Assembly: GCF_025985425.1 (NCBI RefSeq)
Contig: NZ_CP094972.1
Span: 930,001 to 994,000, forward strand
Reading direction: 5' to 3'
Source: Entomomonas sp. E2T0
GTDB lineage: Bacteria; Pseudomonadota; Gammaproteobacteria; Pseudomonadales; Pseudomonadaceae
DNA length: 64,000 nucleotides
The notes beneath the pieces were generated by a model that saw only the letters and a program-made list of their open reading frames with translations, searched no databases and was not told the DNA's origin. Below are positions 34,042 to 43,357 of the stretch, one piece after another; the first letter of the stretch is position 1, and each line of letters opens with the position of its first letter. The translations under genes were made by a program, and so were the position numbers.

Positions 34042-34722
34042 TTATACTTCTGCCCATTGGCGCAACAGGTTATGGTAGTTGCCACTCAGTTTAACTATTG
34101 CAGGATGATTAGGTATATCTTTAGTTAGCTCTTGAATAGCCATATCCATATCAAATAATAAACGACGTTGTTCATCAGAGCGAATCATGCTTTGTGTCCA
34201 TAGAAAAGAAGCATAGCGAGTACCTTGAGTAACTGGTGTCACTTGGTGAAGACTAGTAGAAGGATAAAGCACTAAGTCACCCGCTGGTAATCTAACTCGT
34301 TGTTCACCATAAGTATCTTGAATGACTAATTCACCACCTTGATATTCTTCAGGTTCACTAAAAAATAAGGTAGAGGATACATCAGTTCTTACACGGATAG
34401 GACTGGTTTTAGGCTTACGAATAGCATTATCGACATGAAATCCATAAGTACCGCCACCACTATAACGATTAAACATCGGCGGAAAAACTTTATGAGGTAA
34501 AGCAGCAGAAATAAAAAGAGGATGATTACCTAGACGTTTAATAATTTCATCACCTAGTTCAATGGCAAATGGATCTTCTTCGTCTAGTTGTTCGTTATCC
34601 TTGCAATTAATAGCTATATGCCCTGCGGTTAATTGACCATTTTGCCAATTCGCTTGTTCTAAACGGGAGCGGATATAACTAATTTCTTGTTTAGAAAAGA
34701 TATTAGGAATATGAAGTAGCAT
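34042..34722 (-). CDS. piuC: PKHD-type Fe(II)/2-oxoglutarate dioxygenase (PiuC)
   Basis: The protein has 226 residues, the usual length of PiuC/YbiX. It is an Fe(II)- and 2-oxoglutarate-dependent hydroxylase, found with siderophore receptors, whose substrate is not firmly known. The iron site is [12 protein letters not shown] (H-x-D) with the distal His in [20 protein letters not shown], the latter Arg binding 2-oxoglutarate. An upstream start would give 257 residues, but the ATG used has AAGGAAA ahead and the family N-terminus [10 protein letters not shown]. It overlaps the Sel1 gene by 20 bp. Confidence 0.93.
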   Translation of the reverse strand: MLLHIPNIFSKQEISYIRSRLEQANWQNGQLTAGHIAINCKDNEQLDEEDPFAIELGDEIIKRLGNHPLFISAALPHKVFPPMFNRYSGGGTYGFHVDNAIRKPKTSPIRVRTDVSSTLFFSEPEEYQGGELVIQDTYGEQRVRLPAGDLVLYPSTSLHQVTPVTQGTRYASFLWTQSMIRSDEQRRLLFDMDMAIQELTKDIPNHPAIVKLSGNYHNLLRQWAEV

Positions 34723-35509
34723 ATAGATTTTCCTTGGTTTGAGTAGATTGTCTCTGAAGAATGTCTTGGTAGGCTTGTTGATCTGATAGATCACCTTCTT
34801 CAGCACAACGAGCAAACATTTCTATAGCCATTTCTTGTAAAGGTTTATGGGGTGATTGCCATAAGGCTCTAGCCATTTTCTGTAAGAAGCCATGGGTAGC
34901 TGTTTGCATAGATTGTCTTAACCAGATAACAGCTTCATCCACTTTACCTTGTGCTGTCAGTACAGAAGCGTAACTGCATTGGCCACGAAAGTCTCCAGCA
35001 GAAGCGGAGCGTCTATACCAGTTGATGGCTTTATCTAAATCAGTGGCTACTAGCCAGCCTTCTTCATAGAATCGACCTACTAAATTCATGGATTTAGCAT
35101 GCCCTGTTTGTGCTGCCTGATAATATAAATCAAATGCTTTAGACAGATCCTTAGTAATCCCTTTACCTTTGATAAGGAGATTAGCAAAATTATACATGCC
35201 CCAGTTAAGCCCTTTTTCAGCAGCTAGTTGGTAGTATTGAGCAGCCTTAGTATAGTTTATGGTACAACCCCAACCATTTTCATAGCAACGGCCAAGCATA
35301 TTAATGGCTTGTAGGTAGCCATTTTTAGCAGCAATGCTGAACCACTGTAGTGCTAAAACATGATCTTTCTTAATGCCGTTTCCATCAAGTAGCATTTGCG
35401 CCAATTGCGCTTGTGCTTTGGCATTTCCTGTTTTTGCAATGGCCAACACCAAGCCGGCTGCTTGGTGTGGCGTTTCTGTGGAAAATTGTATAAGGTTGTT
35501 AACAGCCAT
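34703..35509 (-). CDS. Sel1-repeat protein of the piu operon
   Basis: This 268-residue protein is built of Sel1-like TPR repeats of about 36 residues ([80 protein letters not shown]). There is no signal peptide. P. aeruginosa carries a homologous Sel1 gene between piuA and piuC. Role unknown; probably protein-protein interaction. The start shares one base with the piuA stop and its end overlaps piuC, so all three are translationally coupled. Confidence 0.87.
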   Translation of the reverse strand: MAVNNLIQFSTETPHQAAGLVLAIAKTGNAKAQAQLAQMLLDGNGIKKDHVLALQWFSIAAKNGYLQAINMLGRCYENGWGCTINYTKAAQYYQLAAEKGLNWGMYNFANLLIKGKGITKDLSKAFDLYYQAAQTGHAKSMNLVGRFYEEGWLVATDLDKAINWYRRSASAGDFRGQCSYASVLTAQGKVDEAVIWLRQSMQTATHGFLQKMARALWQSPHKPLQEMAIEMFARCAEEGDLSDQQAYQDILQRQSTQTKENLYATSYS

Positions 35510-37701
35510 TAGAAACGATATTCAGCTGTTAGCTGTGCACCTTGTCCTGGGCCAGGTAAACCAAAACCACGACCATTGTATTGGCGCCAGTAATGCTTGT
35601 TGAAGATATTGTTAATATTTAACCTTAAGTTAAGGTTTTTATTAGCTTGCCATGCAATGGCTGCATCATGAACAGTGTAACTAGGTACAACAGTTTTAGA
35701 AGCATTAGTCATGGTTGTTCCGCGACCACCAGGAATACTCCTTTCTCCAACATAGCGAACACCATAACTGAAGCTAATATCATACGGGAACTGATAAGTT
35801 GTCCATAAGTTAGCTGAGTTACGTGGCGTATTAGGTAGGGTAATACCATCATCCCAACCTTCTTGACCTTCTACTTCACTATCCATATAAGCATAGCCAG
35901 CAAATACAGACCAACGATTAGTAATGTTACCTGCTACACCTAATTCGATACCATCAGTTTTTTGTTTATAGCTATATGTCTGAGTAGGTACTACTGTATC
36001 GTCGAAATCAGTGGCATCCAATTTAGTCCTAAAAATAGCAGCTGTTAAAGAAAGGCGTTCATCAAATAAATCCCACTTAGTACCTATTTCATAGGTTTTG
36101 CCTTTTGTTGGAGATAGATCATCCCCTAAACTACCTGAGGTAACAATACGAATAGACTGTGGTTGTTGTGCAGTACTAAAACTTGCATAAATGCTACCGT
36201 ATTCAACAGGTTTAAAGATTAAAGCAGTACGATAGCTAAATAGCTTTTCATTAGTAGTGTCATTTTGTCCATCTGTCCAAGCAGATAATACACCACCTGT
36301 ATTAGTACGGCTTTTCGTATCAGTGATTCTAGCTTTGTAGTGGTCTTGACGAGCAGATAAATCCAATTGCCAATGCTCACCAAATTTAAGTGTATCCATT
36401 ACATAGAATGCTTTGGTGGTAGCATCTGCTTCGATCTTGCTGGTGTAAGCAATTTCTTTGTTACCTGCAAACTGTGAAGGTGGATGCGCTGGATTAATTG
36501 GATTGTTAGGAACCATTGCGGAGCCATAACGTAAACCACCTGATTTATAATCAAGGTTTTCTTTAGTAAGTTCCATACCTGCTACAAAAGTATGCTTAAT
36601 GCCAGCAGTATCAAATTTCCAGATAATATTGGATTGGTTACTAAGTGTTTGGGTATCAGTATAACGAGTAACACCTTGTAGACGCCTTAATGAAGCATTT
36701 GCCCCACTAGGTGTTGTAACAGTATAAGTACGTTGTAACTGTGACCATACGGCTTGGTTATTGAAACTAACTGCATCATTGAAATCATGTTCAAATTTCC
36801 ATGTTACACGATCAGTGCGCATATCTTCTCTATCTAAGTTGCGGTAGCCAAAATAACCATCCCATTTAACACCGTTTACTTTACTAGCTCTTTTCCCAGA
36901 TTTAGTTGTTGGAATACCATAATCGTAATTACCTTTATCGGTTAAATGTTCATAAGAGAAAGTATTACGAGTATTTGTGTTTAAACCAAAAGATATAGAT
37001 GGAGCAATACCCCAGCGTTCTCTTTCAAACCAATCACGACCATCAATACCTGAGTTATGCCAAACCATATTTAGACGGGCAGCAGTGCCTGAGTCAGCAT
37101 CAATAACTTTATTGCCATCGAATGTTAAACGTTTATAGTCTGCTGTACCTACACCACCACTAATAGTTGCAAAGTCTTCTAATTTTGGTGTTTTATTAAC
37201 TAAATTAATAGCACCACCAATTACTCCTGCCCCCCAAGCAGCAGAACTAGAACCTTTGATTACTTCTACTTGCTCAATATTAAACATGTCTGAACGAGTA
37301 TAGAAGGCTGAATCACGGATGCCATCAATGTAAACGTTAGAGCCACCATAAGTACCACTATTGAAACCACGAATATTGATGCTATCACCTACACCACCAT
37401 TACCTTCACCAGAGTTAAAAGTAACACCTGGTACATTTGATAAAGCATCTTCTAAAGACATAGCATTACGTTGTTCGATTACTGCTTTAGGCACTACAGT
37501 AATGCTCTGAGGAGTATCTCGTAATGGCTGTGTATATTTTGGTGAAGATAGTTTTTTTGTTTGATAAGGTGTTTCTTGTTGACCTTCAATAGTCAGAGTA
37601 TCAAGTTCGATAGCATTATTTGTATTATCTGCATAAGTTACCAAAGGTAAACTAGCTGATGCCATAGCTAAGCTCAGAGATGTTTTTGTGTGTTTTTTCA
37701 T
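35509..37701 (-). CDS. piuA: TonB-dependent catecholate siderophore receptor (PiuA/Fiu type)
   Basis: This 730-residue outer-membrane receptor has a signal peptide and the TonB box DTLTIEG near residue 35. The plug domain follows (RDTPQSITVVPKAVIEQRNA, INIRGFNSGTYGGSNVYIDG, QVEVIKGSSSAAWGAGVIGG), then a 22-strand barrel ending in ...GQGAQLTAEYRF with a terminal Phe. PiuA/Fiu types take up catecholate siderophore-iron and monomeric catechols. First gene of piuA-Sel1-piuC. A Fur-box-like sequence lies upstream, so iron repression is likely. Confidence 0.92.
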   Translation of the reverse strand: MKKHTKTSLSLAMASASLPLVTYADNTNNAIELDTLTIEGQQETPYQTKKLSSPKYTQPLRDTPQSITVVPKAVIEQRNAMSLEDALSNVPGVTFNSGEGNGGVGDSINIRGFNSGTYGGSNVYIDGIRDSAFYTRSDMFNIEQVEVIKGSSSAAWGAGVIGGAINLVNKTPKLEDFATISGGVGTADYKRLTFDGNKVIDADSGTAARLNMVWHNSGIDGRDWFERERWGIAPSISFGLNTNTRNTFSYEHLTDKGNYDYGIPTTKSGKRASKVNGVKWDGYFGYRNLDREDMRTDRVTWKFEHDFNDAVSFNNQAVWSQLQRTYTVTTPSGANASLRRLQGVTRYTDTQTLSNQSNIIWKFDTAGIKHTFVAGMELTKENLDYKSGGLRYGSAMVPNNPINPAHPPSQFAGNKEIAYTSKIEADATTKAFYVMDTLKFGEHWQLDLSARQDHYKARITDTKSRTNTGGVLSAWTDGQNDTTNEKLFSYRTALIFKPVEYGSIYASFSTAQQPQSIRIVTSGSLGDDLSPTKGKTYEIGTKWDLFDERLSLTAAIFRTKLDATDFDDTVVPTQTYSYKQKTDGIELGVAGNITNRWSVFAGYAYMDSEVEGQEGWDDGITLPNTPRNSANLWTTYQFPYDISFSYGVRYVGERSIPGGRGTTMTNASKTVVPSYTVHDAAIAWQANKNLNLRLNINNIFNKHYWRQYNGRGFGLPGPGQGAQLTAEYRF

Positions 37702-37809
37702 AGTGTGAAAGGACTCTAATGTTAGTTGCTTCTAAACCGTTATAGCGACAAGAAATGTATTTCTTAAGGTTAAATCAGATGATTAGTCACTTAATCTGTA
37801 AATGCTAAA

Positions 37810-37828
37810 TATAATGATTCTTATTTAG
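37810..37828. promoter_or_regulatory. Candidate Fur box upstream of piuA
   Basis: The 19-mer tATAATGATTCTTATTTAG matches the Fur consensus GATAATGATAATCATTATC at 12 of 19 positions by hand count. It lies about 110 bp before the piuA start. AT-rich background makes chance matches easier. Confidence 0.5.
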
Positions 37829-37930
37829 ATATGCAATAAATTTATACAATTTTATTTTAAGCTATTAAAATTTAAGGTTTTTATTTTTAAAAAATTGCTA
37901 GGTAATATCAAGTTTGAACAGAGTAAACTA

Positions 37931-38731
37931 TTAATCATCTTGTTCAGGATTATTTTTAGTTGTAAAAGGAGTTAATTGATAAGCAAGCCAAATAATAGAT
38001 ATACAGAAAAGGCTTATTAAAGATAAATTAAACGCTTGTCGATAACTATTTTTTTGTAATGTCATAAAAGAGGTTACATAAACAGTTTCGCAGGCTCCAT
38101 TGCCAGTGTCTGTACGAACAGTACTTGTATAACGATAGATCTGATTGGGCGATGCACCATAGTTTACAAGGTAACCCGAAAAAGAAATTTGATCGCCAAT
38201 ATTTACATTTCTTAACTGCTTAGCTAATTGAGGGTTATCAGTAAGTAAATGATTGTTAGAAAACTGCTCATTGATAAAGAAAAAAGATTGTCTGGCCTGT
38301 TGCACTAATTGTTTTGCTTCCTCTAAGGATTCAGCATAATAAGTTTTATTACCTACGAACCTAGCAAAGCAAGTAAATTCACCGCTCCAAAAAGTGATTT
38401 TCTTATAATCACCTCGAAAAGCATTATCCCCCCAAATAACGCAAAGATCAGAAACATTTAAGTCTTTATCAATTCTTGCCATAAACTTTTTTCTGGCATT
38501 ATATTTACTAACCACAAGACCATGCAGTGTATATTCATAAACTGGGTCTATATAAAAACGAAATTCTTTAGTGTTTACATAAAAGGGTTGTTTAGAGGTG
38601 GCTGTTTGTAAAGGTTCCCCTCTTAATAATGGATTAAGTGCACTGGGCGAAGGTAATGCATTTCTGTAAAAGAAAAGGCATGTGGTTATAAACAAATTAA
38701 TAATTAATAAATAACCAAGATAGCGTTTCAC
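37931..38731 (-). CDS. Hypothetical membrane-anchored protein
   Basis: I do not recognise this 266-residue protein. It has one N-terminal hydrophobic helix (LGYLLIINLFITTCLFFY), a periplasmic or extracytoplasmic middle of about 210 residues, and a second hydrophobic helix near the end (ISLFCISIIWLAYQL). The middle has several aromatic and Cys residues (SDLCVIWGDNAFRGDYK, FTCFARFVGN, GACETVYVTSF) and a 'VNIGDQISFSGYLVNYG' segment resembling a short beta domain. It lies upstream of piuA on the same strand but behind the receptor's Fur-like site, so it is probably not part of that operon. Confidence 0.65.
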   Translation of the reverse strand: MKRYLGYLLIINLFITTCLFFYRNALPSPSALNPLLRGEPLQTATSKQPFYVNTKEFRFYIDPVYEYTLHGLVVSKYNARKKFMARIDKDLNVSDLCVIWGDNAFRGDYKKITFWSGEFTCFARFVGNKTYYAESLEEAKQLVQQARQSFFFINEQFSNNHLLTDNPQLAKQLRNVNIGDQISFSGYLVNYGASPNQIYRYTSTVRTDTGNGACETVYVTSFMTLQKNSYRQAFNLSLISLFCISIIWLAYQLTPFTTKNNPEQDD

Positions 38732-38930
38732 TTAATATACCCAAAGTTTTATCTTAATAAGGATAGTGAAAATTGTTATGTATTTTCTATATTTCAGCAA
38801 GTTATTTATTAATAACAAATTACACTAACTGTTAATTTTATAGAGTATAAAAAAAGTGTTAAGCTGAAACTAATAAGTTTTTTAGTGTTATTGTTTTATT
38901 TGCATGTTAAAAATATTAATAAGGTAATTT

Positions 38931-39929
38931 ATGAAACGAATTTTACTGGCTTCACTATTGTTATTAGGTATGTCTTTTAATGGATATATCTGGGCTGATA
39001 AGCTGTTGTTAAATGTCTCTTATGATGTGATGCGCGATTTTTATAAAGATTATAATCCTGCATTTGAAAAGTATTGGAATGAGCAACATAAGGATGATCG
39101 TGTAAAAATTCAAATGTCTCATGGTGGCTCAAGTAAACAAGCACGTGCTGTAATTGATGGTTTAAGAGCTGATGTGGTTACTATGAATATGGCAACAGAT
39201 ATTAATGCGCTTGTTACCTATGGCAATTTAGTACCTGATAATTGGCAAACACTATTACCTAATAACAGTGCACCTTTTACTTCTGCTACTGTATTTATTG
39301 TACGTAAAGGTAATCCTAAAAATATTAAAGACTGGCCTGATTTAGTTAAGGATGGAGTGGAAGTAATTGTTCCAAATCCTAAGACATCAGGTAATGGTCG
39401 TTATACTTATCTTTCTGCTTGGAGCTATATACTTAAACAGGGTGGTGATGAGGCGAAAGCAAAAGATTTTGTGAAAGATTTATTTAAGCATGTATTAGTT
39501 TTAGATACAGGTGGACGTGCGGCTACTTCAACCTTTATGCAAAACCAGCAAGGTGATGTATTAATTACCTTTGAAAATGAAGCAGAAATGATTGCTAAAG
39601 AGTTTGGTAAAGGCAGTTTTGAGGTTGTATATCCAAGTGTTTCAGCAGAAGCTGAATTGCCTGTGGCGGTTGTAGAAAAAGTGGTTGAGAAGAAAAAGAC
39701 CAAGGCTCAAGCAGAAGCTTATTTAAACTATCTGTGGTCTGATGAAGGTCAACGTATAGCTGCTAAGAATTATTTACGTCCTAGAAATGAAGCTATCTTG
39801 GCTGAATTTTCTGATCGTTTTCCTAAAGTTGAATTTTTATCTGTAGAGAAAAACTTTGGTAATTGGGACGAAATTCAGAAAAAACATTTTGCTGATGGAG
39901 CTATATTTGATCAAATTTATTCCCAATAA
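38931..39929 (+). CDS. sbp: Periplasmic sulfate/thiosulfate-binding protein
   Basis: This 332-residue protein has a signal peptide (ILLASLLLLGMSFNGYIWA). It follows the Sbp/CysP family throughout: NVSYDVMRDFYKDYNPAFEK, QMSHGGSSKQARAVIDGL, ADVVTMNMATDINAL, and NPKTSGNGRYTYLSAW. It binds sulfate or thiosulfate for the CysTWA importer. The importer genes are not adjacent here, so the binding protein is an orphan that must work with a transporter encoded elsewhere, a common arrangement for Sbp. Short palindromic hairpin behind it. Confidence 0.94.
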   Translation: MKRILLASLLLLGMSFNGYIWADKLLLNVSYDVMRDFYKDYNPAFEKYWNEQHKDDRVKIQMSHGGSSKQARAVIDGLRADVVTMNMATDINALVTYGNLVPDNWQTLLPNNSAPFTSATVFIVRKGNPKNIKDWPDLVKDGVEVIVPNPKTSGNGRYTYLSAWSYILKQGGDEAKAKDFVKDLFKHVLVLDTGGRAATSTFMQNQQGDVLITFENEAEMIAKEFGKGSFEVVYPSVSAEAELPVAVVEKVVEKKKTKAQAEAYLNYLWSDEGQRIAAKNYLRPRNEAILAEFSDRFPKVEFLSVEKNFGNWDEIQKKHFADGAIFDQIYSQ

Positions 39930-39959
39930 TATTTATTGCTTGAGTTTTACATTTAAAAT

Positions 39960-39985
39960 AAGCTAGGTTTAACCTAGCTTATTTG
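39960..39985 (+). terminator. Hairpin after sbp
   Basis: A nearly closed palindrome, aagctagg ttTaa cctagctt (8 bp at least), is followed by atttg. It is a likely weak terminator. Confidence 0.6.
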
Positions 39986-39999
39986 TATATGGGATTAAG

Positions 40000-40293
40000 A
40001 TGAGAAATATATTTGCTATTTCATTAGCTGTTATTGGTGGAGCTATTGGGTTTATTTTGGGTATGACTATCGGCTTTGGGGTTAACCTTACTTCACCTAT
40101 GGCATTATATGGCTTAGCGGCGGTATTAGCGATTATAGGTGGTTTAGGATTATCTAAAGTATCGCCTTTTATTGATAGTCAAGATGCGAGTACGCAAAAA
40201 GCATTAACTGTTTTATGTGCCATTATTGCTGTTATTCTATTATTAATGATGATGGTAACAATGACGATGTTAAATACATACTTCAATTTGTAA
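40000..40293 (+). CDS. Small inner-membrane protein
   Basis: This 97-residue protein has three hydrophobic segments (IFAISLAVIGGAIGFILGMT, MALYGLAAVLAIIGGLGLS, VLCAIIAVILLLMMMVTMTM) and short polar loops; Gly-rich first helix. No family recognised. The ATG is preceded by an AAGATG context with poor Shine-Dalgarno, so the start is less certain. It ends about 95 bp before the convergent pyk gene, with a strong hairpin between them. Confidence 0.6.
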   Translation: MRNIFAISLAVIGGAIGFILGMTIGFGVNLTSPMALYGLAAVLAIIGGLGLSKVSPFIDSQDASTQKALTVLCAIIAVILLLMMMVTMTMLNTYFNL

Positions 40294-40347
40294 GTATTGT
40301 TAGAAAAAGTACAAGAAGAGCATTAAAAGTAAGAGGGTAGCTTAACT

Positions 40348-40374
40348 GTTATAGCCCTTTAGCAGGGCTATAAC
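40348..40374. terminator. Hairpin between convergent genes (pyk side)
   Basis: A perfect 11-bp stem, gttatagccct / agggctataac, with a 5-nt loop and no strong T run lies just downstream of the pyk stop. It probably ends the pyk transcript. Confidence 0.65.
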
Positions 40375-40387
40375 ATAGCAATAGAAT

Positions 40388-41839
40388 TTAGACGATTAAA
40401 TCACCCACACGATAAATTTTCATGGTATTGGTTCCATCACGGCGTGTATAACTATCGCCCCTTGTTAAAATCACCCAGTCACCATCTTGAACTGCACCAC
40501 GTTTAACCAACTCATCTACAGCGGCTTGACTTACCTTATCTTCTGGTAAGGCTGCTGGATCAAAGGGAATGGGTTGTACACCTCTAATTAAAGTGGTTCT
40601 ACCTTGCGTTTCAGCCTTGGGTGAAAGGGCAAAAATAGGGATAGATGAGCGAATACGTGACATAATTAATGGCGTGTAACCACTATCAGTTAAACTAATA
40701 ATTGCTTTAACACCTGGGAAGTGATTAGCCGTATAAATAGCGGCAAGAGCAATACTTTCATCCCAACGATTAAACGTTTCACCTAAACGATGATTTGATT
40801 TTCTTGCAATTGGGCTTTTTTCAGCACCTATACAAATTCGTGCCATTGCTTTTACTGCTTCGAGGGGATAGTTACCTGCAGCACTCTCAGCAGATAGCAT
40901 AACTGCATCCGTATAGTCCAATACAGCATTAGCAACATCTGATACTTCCGCACGGGTAGGCATTGGGCTATTAATCATTGACTCCATCATTTGAGTAGCA
41001 GTGATAACGATTTTATTATTGTGACGTGCATGCTGAATAATTTTCTTTTGAATGCCTACTAATTCTGCATCACCAATTTCAACACCAAGATCACCACGGG
41101 CTACCATCACACCATCACTGGCCAGAATTAAGCCATCTAAAGCCTCATCATCTACCACCGCTTCAGCACGTTCTATTTTAGCGATTAACCATGCAGAGCT
41201 ACCTGCTTCTTCTTTTAATTGGCGTGCATAGGCCATATCAGAAGCATCGCGTGGGAATGAAACAGCAATATATTCCAACTCCATTTCTGCGGCTAGTTTA
41301 ATATCTGCTTTGTCTTTCTCAGTAAGCGCTGGTGCTGTGAGACCACCGCCACGACGATTAATACCTTTATTATCTGATAAAGGACCACCAATTAGCACTT
41401 TACAAATTAATTCATCTTTAGTGACTTGTTCAACTTGCATTACTACACGGCCATCATCTAATAATAGCTCATCACCTTTTTTACAGTCTTTTACCAAATC
41501 AGGGTAATCGATACCTACTACTTCTTTAGTACCAGCATCTCTTGGGTGTGTTACTGAGAAGCGGAAAGTATCACCTTCTTTTAGCTCAATTTTTTTATCT
41601 GTAAATTTAGCAATACGGATTTTAGGGCCTTGCAAATCACCTAATAACCCTACAAAGCGATTATGTTTCTTTGCTAAGCTACGAACTAATGCTGCCCTAG
41701 CTTTGTGTTCTTCTGGTGTGCCATGTGAGAAATTAAGACGTGCGACATCAATGCCAGCCAAAATAAGTTGCTCTAACATTTCAGGAGAGCTACTAGCTGG
41801 GCCTAGTGTAGCAACAATTTTAGTACGACGATTAGTCAT
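40388..41839 (-). CDS. pyk: Pyruvate kinase
   Basis: This 483-residue enzyme makes pyruvate and ATP from phosphoenolpyruvate and ADP. Signatures are RRTKIVATLGPASSSPEML, ARLNFSHGTPEEH, the catalytic site LIAKIERAEAV (Lys/Glu ligands) and ARGDLGVEIG, and the C-terminal domain with IISLTDSGYTPLIMSRIRS. Length and ending fit the PykA type of Pseudomonas. The start has AAGGA upstream, and a strong terminator hairpin ends only 12 bp before that start (see separate entry). Confidence 0.97.
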   Translation of the reverse strand: MTNRRTKIVATLGPASSSPEMLEQLILAGIDVARLNFSHGTPEEHKARAALVRSLAKKHNRFVGLLGDLQGPKIRIAKFTDKKIELKEGDTFRFSVTHPRDAGTKEVVGIDYPDLVKDCKKGDELLLDDGRVVMQVEQVTKDELICKVLIGGPLSDNKGINRRGGGLTAPALTEKDKADIKLAAEMELEYIAVSFPRDASDMAYARQLKEEAGSSAWLIAKIERAEAVVDDEALDGLILASDGVMVARGDLGVEIGDAELVGIQKKIIQHARHNNKIVITATQMMESMINSPMPTRAEVSDVANAVLDYTDAVMLSAESAAGNYPLEAVKAMARICIGAEKSPIARKSNHRLGETFNRWDESIALAAIYTANHFPGVKAIISLTDSGYTPLIMSRIRSSIPIFALSPKAETQGRTTLIRGVQPIPFDPAALPEDKVSQAAVDELVKRGAVQDGDWVILTRGDSYTRRDGTNTMKIYRVGDLIV

Positions 41840-41851
41840 AAAATCCTTCTT

Positions 41852-41894
41852 AAAAAAAGTGGTTTATAATAGAGTTTTTTCTATTATAAACCAC
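41852..41894 (-). terminator. Strong terminator directly ahead of pyk
   Basis: A perfect 14-bp stem, gtggtttataatag / ctattataaaccac (41859-41894, 8-nt loop), is followed on the minus strand by seven T (41852-41858). It ends 12 bp from the pyk ATG. It terminates uspE transcripts, or works as an attenuator in the pyk leader. Confidence 0.85.
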
Positions 41895-41937
41895 AATTAT
41901 TAATAACTAATATTTACTTCGTTACAGAGAGTGAATA

Positions 41938-42870
41938 TTACACGTCAGTTTTGCCACCATTAACTTGTGGATGTACTACTAATAAGTCACATTCAATCGC
42001 CTCAAGTACACGTTCAGCAGTATGACCAATTAACAAATTATCTAAACTACCACGAGCAACGGCCCCCATAATCATTAATCCTATTTGCTTTTCTTTAACA
42101 ACATTAGGAATAACTTCTTCGGCAAAACCCTCTAATAAATGCTGTTGACTCTTTTCAATGTCTGGGTAGTGGCTCATTAAATTTTCAAAAGCATCCGTAT
42201 GTTCTTTAATAAAATCTTTTAAGTATTGGTCGTAAGCTCTTGATTGCTCACCACCAAACAATTGTGGACGAGGCATCGCTGCATAGCTATGTAAATAATT
42301 GGCAGGCATTCCAAGAATCTTAGAAAGCTCTGTAGAAATTGTAATTAGCTCATTATCTAAATAGGCTGGTTTATCAGATACATGTAAAGGATCAAGGGCT
42401 GTACAGAGTTTATTACCCTCCCAATCTCCATGCTGTACTAACCATAAAGGATATGTACAATTACGAATTAACTGCCATGAGTTATTAGTAATAAATAAAC
42501 GTTTTAACATGTTTTCTGAGTAAGCACTCTTAAATACGATATCAGGCTTAGTTTCATTGGCATAAGATATTACTTCTTTATAAGGAAGCTTATTCCAACG
42601 TACTGTTGTAGTAACAGTAAGGCCTTCATCTCTCAGTGGTTGTGCTAACACATCAAGCCACTCTTTTTTATTTTCTAATAAGGATGCTTTACCTTCATTT
42701 TCTTCTTTATTTCCACCAAACAAATGGAAGCCATCAAAAGACGAATCGTATTCAACTAATAGAAGGTCTAATGTGGCGGATGCTTGTTTAGCAAGCCAAG
42801 CTGCTCTTTTTAATGCGGGTTGTCTGCCGTGTTTAGCGTCAACTACGACAAGAAATTTTTTAAGTTGCAT
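41938..42870 (-). CDS. uspE: Universal stress protein, two-domain UspE type
   Basis: This 310-residue protein has two USP domains in tandem. The first starts MQLKKFLVVVDAKHGRQPAL and the second LCTALDPLHV and ends with the IGLMIMGAVARGSLDNLLIG motif, followed by HTAERVLEAIECDLLVVHP. UspE-type proteins respond to stress and affect motility and adhesion in E. coli; the biochemical activity is unknown. A longer start exists, but the ATG used is preceded by AGGAGG. It ends at the terminator ahead of pyk. Confidence 0.92.
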   Translation of the reverse strand: MQLKKFLVVVDAKHGRQPALKRAAWLAKQASATLDLLLVEYDSSFDGFHLFGGNKEENEGKASLLENKKEWLDVLAQPLRDEGLTVTTTVRWNKLPYKEVISYANETKPDIVFKSAYSENMLKRLFITNNSWQLIRNCTYPLWLVQHGDWEGNKLCTALDPLHVSDKPAYLDNELITISTELSKILGMPANYLHSYAAMPRPQLFGGEQSRAYDQYLKDFIKEHTDAFENLMSHYPDIEKSQQHLLEGFAEEVIPNVVKEKQIGLMIMGAVARGSLDNLLIGHTAERVLEAIECDLLVVHPQVNGGKTDV

Positions 42871-43143
42871 ACTGCCTCCTAAAGCGGGAAATAAATTCAT
42901 CTCTGTAATTATTATGATGCCATAAATATTAGACTGAATATATTTATTAGATCAATAAGCCTATATTTATGCAATATCAGTATAAACTATCTATATACAG
43001 CATAACCAGTCCAAGCAAAACATATTGTTAACATTAATATAATGGATCGGCTTAGTTATAAATATAACACCTATTAAGGCTACTCTTTTTATTATAGTTA
43101 GTGTATTATTTGCCACCTTATTTTAATAAGGTCTTTTCTTTAT

Positions 43144-43220
<77 letters not shown>

Positions 43221-43277
43221 ATTAAATCAATAAGTTACAACAAGTCCTTTCTTTGATAAATCAAAAATATTTTTCAA

Positions 43278-43298
43278 GGGGTACACTTAGGGGTACAC
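43278..43298. repeat. Two GGGGTACAC repeats (candidate integrase arm sites)
   Basis: Two direct copies of GGGGTACAC (43278-43286 and 43290-43298) are separated by tta, 58 bp beyond the tRNA-Pro. Repeats of this kind are typical of the region between a tRNA and a P4-type integrase gene. No integrase follows. Confidence 0.5.
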
Positions 43299-43357
43299 CA
43301 GAAATTAATTTTAATGGAATAATATAAGGCTAAATCGGAATAATGCTGTTAACCAGA

